DNA of 64,000 bases from assembly GCA_024682395.1 (NCBI GenBank), contig JAIKZH010000083.1:62001-126000 (forward strand), in the 5' to 3' direction. The position numbers and the translations under genes are program-made. This document shows, piece by piece, positions 62,916 to 64,000 of the stretch. Position 1 is the stretch's first letter, and every line of letters begins with the position of its first letter. The notes under the pieces are model-generated. The model was not told the DNA's origin, ran no database searches, and saw only the letters and a program-made list of their open reading frames with translations. Source of the stretch: Bacteroidaceae bacterium. GTDB lineage: Bacteria; Bacteroidota; Bacteroidia; Bacteroidales; Bacteroidaceae.

Positions 62916-64000
62916 ATGGCACAGAAACCATCAATTCCAAAAGGTACACGCGACTTCTCACCTGCTGAGATGTCTAAGCGTAACTATATATTCAATACAA
63001 TTAAAGAAGTTTATGCTTTATATGGATTCCAGCAGATTGAAACTCCTGCTATGGAGAATCTAAGTACTCTAATGGGTAAATATGGAGAGGAAGGCGATAA
63101 ACTTTTATTTAAGATTCAAAATTCAGGTGATTATTTTCGCAGTCTTACTGACGAAGAACTTCTTAGTCGTAATGCAGCAAAGTTGGCATCTAAATTCTGC
63201 GAAAAAGGATTGCGTTATGATTTAACAGTTCCTTTTGCTCGTTATGTCGTACAACATCGTGAGGAGATAAAATTGCCTTTCAAACGTTTTCAGATTCAAC
63301 CTGTTTGGAGAGCAGATAAACCACAACATGGACGTTATCGTGAGTTCTACCAATGTGATGCCGATATTGTGGGTTCTGATTCTTTGCTTAATGAAGTTGA
63401 ATTACTGAAAATCATCGACACTGTATTCCATAAGTTTGGTATTAGTGTAACTATTAAGGTCAATAACAGAAAGATATTAGCAGGAATTGCTGAGGTGATT
63501 GGTGCGCCTGATAAGTTGGTTGACATCACTGTAGCAATTGACAAACTCGATAAGATCGGTCTTGATGCAGTAAACAAAGAATTGACTGAGAAGGGACTTT
63601 CTTCAGAAGCAATAGAGCATTTACAACCAATTTTTGCTCTTGAAGGAACTTATTTGCAGAAATTACGTACAATGCAAAAGTTCTTTAAAGAGAGTGAAAT
63701 CGGATTGAAGGGTATTGAGGAAACTCAGTTTATCATGAAGACCTTGAAACAACTCGGTTTGAAAAACAAGTTAGAGTTAGACTTGACTTTGGCTCGCGGA
63801 TTGAACTATTATACTGGTGCTATTTTCGAAGTTAAAGCAAACGATGTGGCAATGGGTAGTATCACTGGTGGTGGTCGTTATGATAATTTAACTGGAATCT
63901 TCGGTATGCCAGGCATTTCAGGTGTAGGTATTTCGTTTGGTGCAGATAGAATATATGATGTGTTAAATCAATTAGATTTGTATCCAAAAGAAACAAATAC
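62916..64000 (+). CDS. hisS: Histidyl-tRNA synthetase, 5' part, cut by window edge
   Basis: The plus-strand frame is open from ATG 62916 to the window end, about 361 residues of a protein usually ~450. It is a class II synthetase. It begins with the standard [10 protein letters not shown], contains motif 2 ([18 protein letters not shown]) and the histidine-binding motif [28 protein letters not shown] and the [10 protein letters not shown] motif 3 lie near the cut. The C-terminal anticodon-binding domain is outside the window. Confidence 0.96.
   Translation, partial: MAQKPSIPKGTRDFSPAEMSKRNYIFNTIKEVYALYGFQQIETPAMENLSTLMGKYGEEGDKLLFKIQNSGDYFRSLTDEELLSRNAAKLASKFCEKGLRYDLTVPFARYVVQHREEIKLPFKRFQIQPVWRADKPQHGRYREFYQCDADIVGSDSLLNEVELLKIIDTVFHKFGISVTIKVNNRKILAGIAEVIGAPDKLVDITVAIDKLDKIGLDAVNKELTEKGLSSEAIEHLQPIFALEGTYLQKLRTMQKFFKESEIGLKGIEETQFIMKTLKQLGLKNKLELDLTLARGLNYYTGAIFEVKANDVAMGSITGGGRYDNLTGIFGMPGISGVGISFGADRIYDVLNQLDLYPKETN

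Noticed and set aside
1..64000. CRISPR arrays, insertion sequences, rRNA operons, prophage
   Set aside because: No regularly spaced repeats, transposase or integrase genes, terminal inverted repeats with target duplication, or rRNA sequence were seen.

Overview
The window is one 64 kb piece of an AT-rich chromosome (roughly 35-40 % GC by eye) from a member of the Bacteroidales, most likely a Prevotellaceae-type organism. Reasons: about twenty promoters carry the Bacteroidetes -7 element TAnnTTTG, several with a TTTG/TTG -33 element 19-20 nt upstream, and Shine-Dalgarno signals are weak. Characteristic families are present: GH97, a DUF4827-type lipoprotein, two 6-bladed beta-propeller lipoproteins, an RsfS-FtsH-CdsA operon, a large alpha-2-macroglobulin-like protein and a one-chain pyruvate:ferredoxin oxidoreductase. 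I see no rRNA, phage, insertion sequence or CRISPR array. This is mostly core chromosome.

Layout. 1-2.2 kb: 5' part of a GPH-type sugar transporter and an unknown membrane protein, both on the minus strand. 2.3-10.2 kb: ABC-F ATPase, M13 metallopeptidase, metA, a U32-family protein and a zinc-ribbon membrane protein. 10.4-14.2 kb: a branched-chain amino acid operon (leuC, leuD, LeuA/CimA-like synthase) preceded by a complete ribosome-mediated attenuator with an Ile/Leu-rich leader peptide. 14.5-22.9 kb: histidine phosphatase, alpha-2-macroglobulin-like protein, tcdA. 23.2-24.5 kb: gdhA (minus), then a 1.1 kb gap with a candidate small RNA. 25.6-28.1 kb: recG, tRNA-Pro(TGG), tRNA-Val(TAC). 28.5-32.3 kb: propeller lipoprotein, then minus-strand rpe, DUF4827-type lipoprotein and glmM. 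32.5-38.2 kb: plus-strand operon nrnA-like, GH97, aroB, rfbC, manA. 38.3-43.9 kb: minus-strand DUF349 protein, cdsA, ftsH, rsfS. 44.3-47.3 kb: three genes that fit the L-galactose to D-tagaturonate pathway. 47.6-52.5 kb: an AAA/DUF4143-type ATPase and nifJ. 52.8-57.6 kb: second propeller lipoprotein, mtnN (minus), outer-membrane barrel protein, and a carboxyltransferase whose biotinyl-like domain lacks the biotin lysine. 57.8-62.7 kb: TolC-HlyD-two-permease export operon without an ATPase. 62.9 kb-end: hisS, cut by the window edge.

How the genes work together. The leuCD-CimA block with its Ile-rich leader looks like isoleucine/leucine synthesis controlled by charging of branched-chain tRNAs. 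metA encodes Glu111, so it probably makes O-acetylhomoserine. nifJ and gdhA are the central anaerobic carbon and nitrogen enzymes. The three-gene 44-47 kb cluster oxidises a sugar to a lactone, hydrolyses it and oxidises the aldonate.

The most interesting points are the attenuator, the A12 homopolymer at the 3' end of ftsH (one extra A would swap the last residues for a tail ending NNLFGW), the carboxyltransferase without a biotinylation lysine, the L-galactose cluster, and the candidate small RNA between gdhA and recG. I found nothing resembling a wholly new defence or mobile system.
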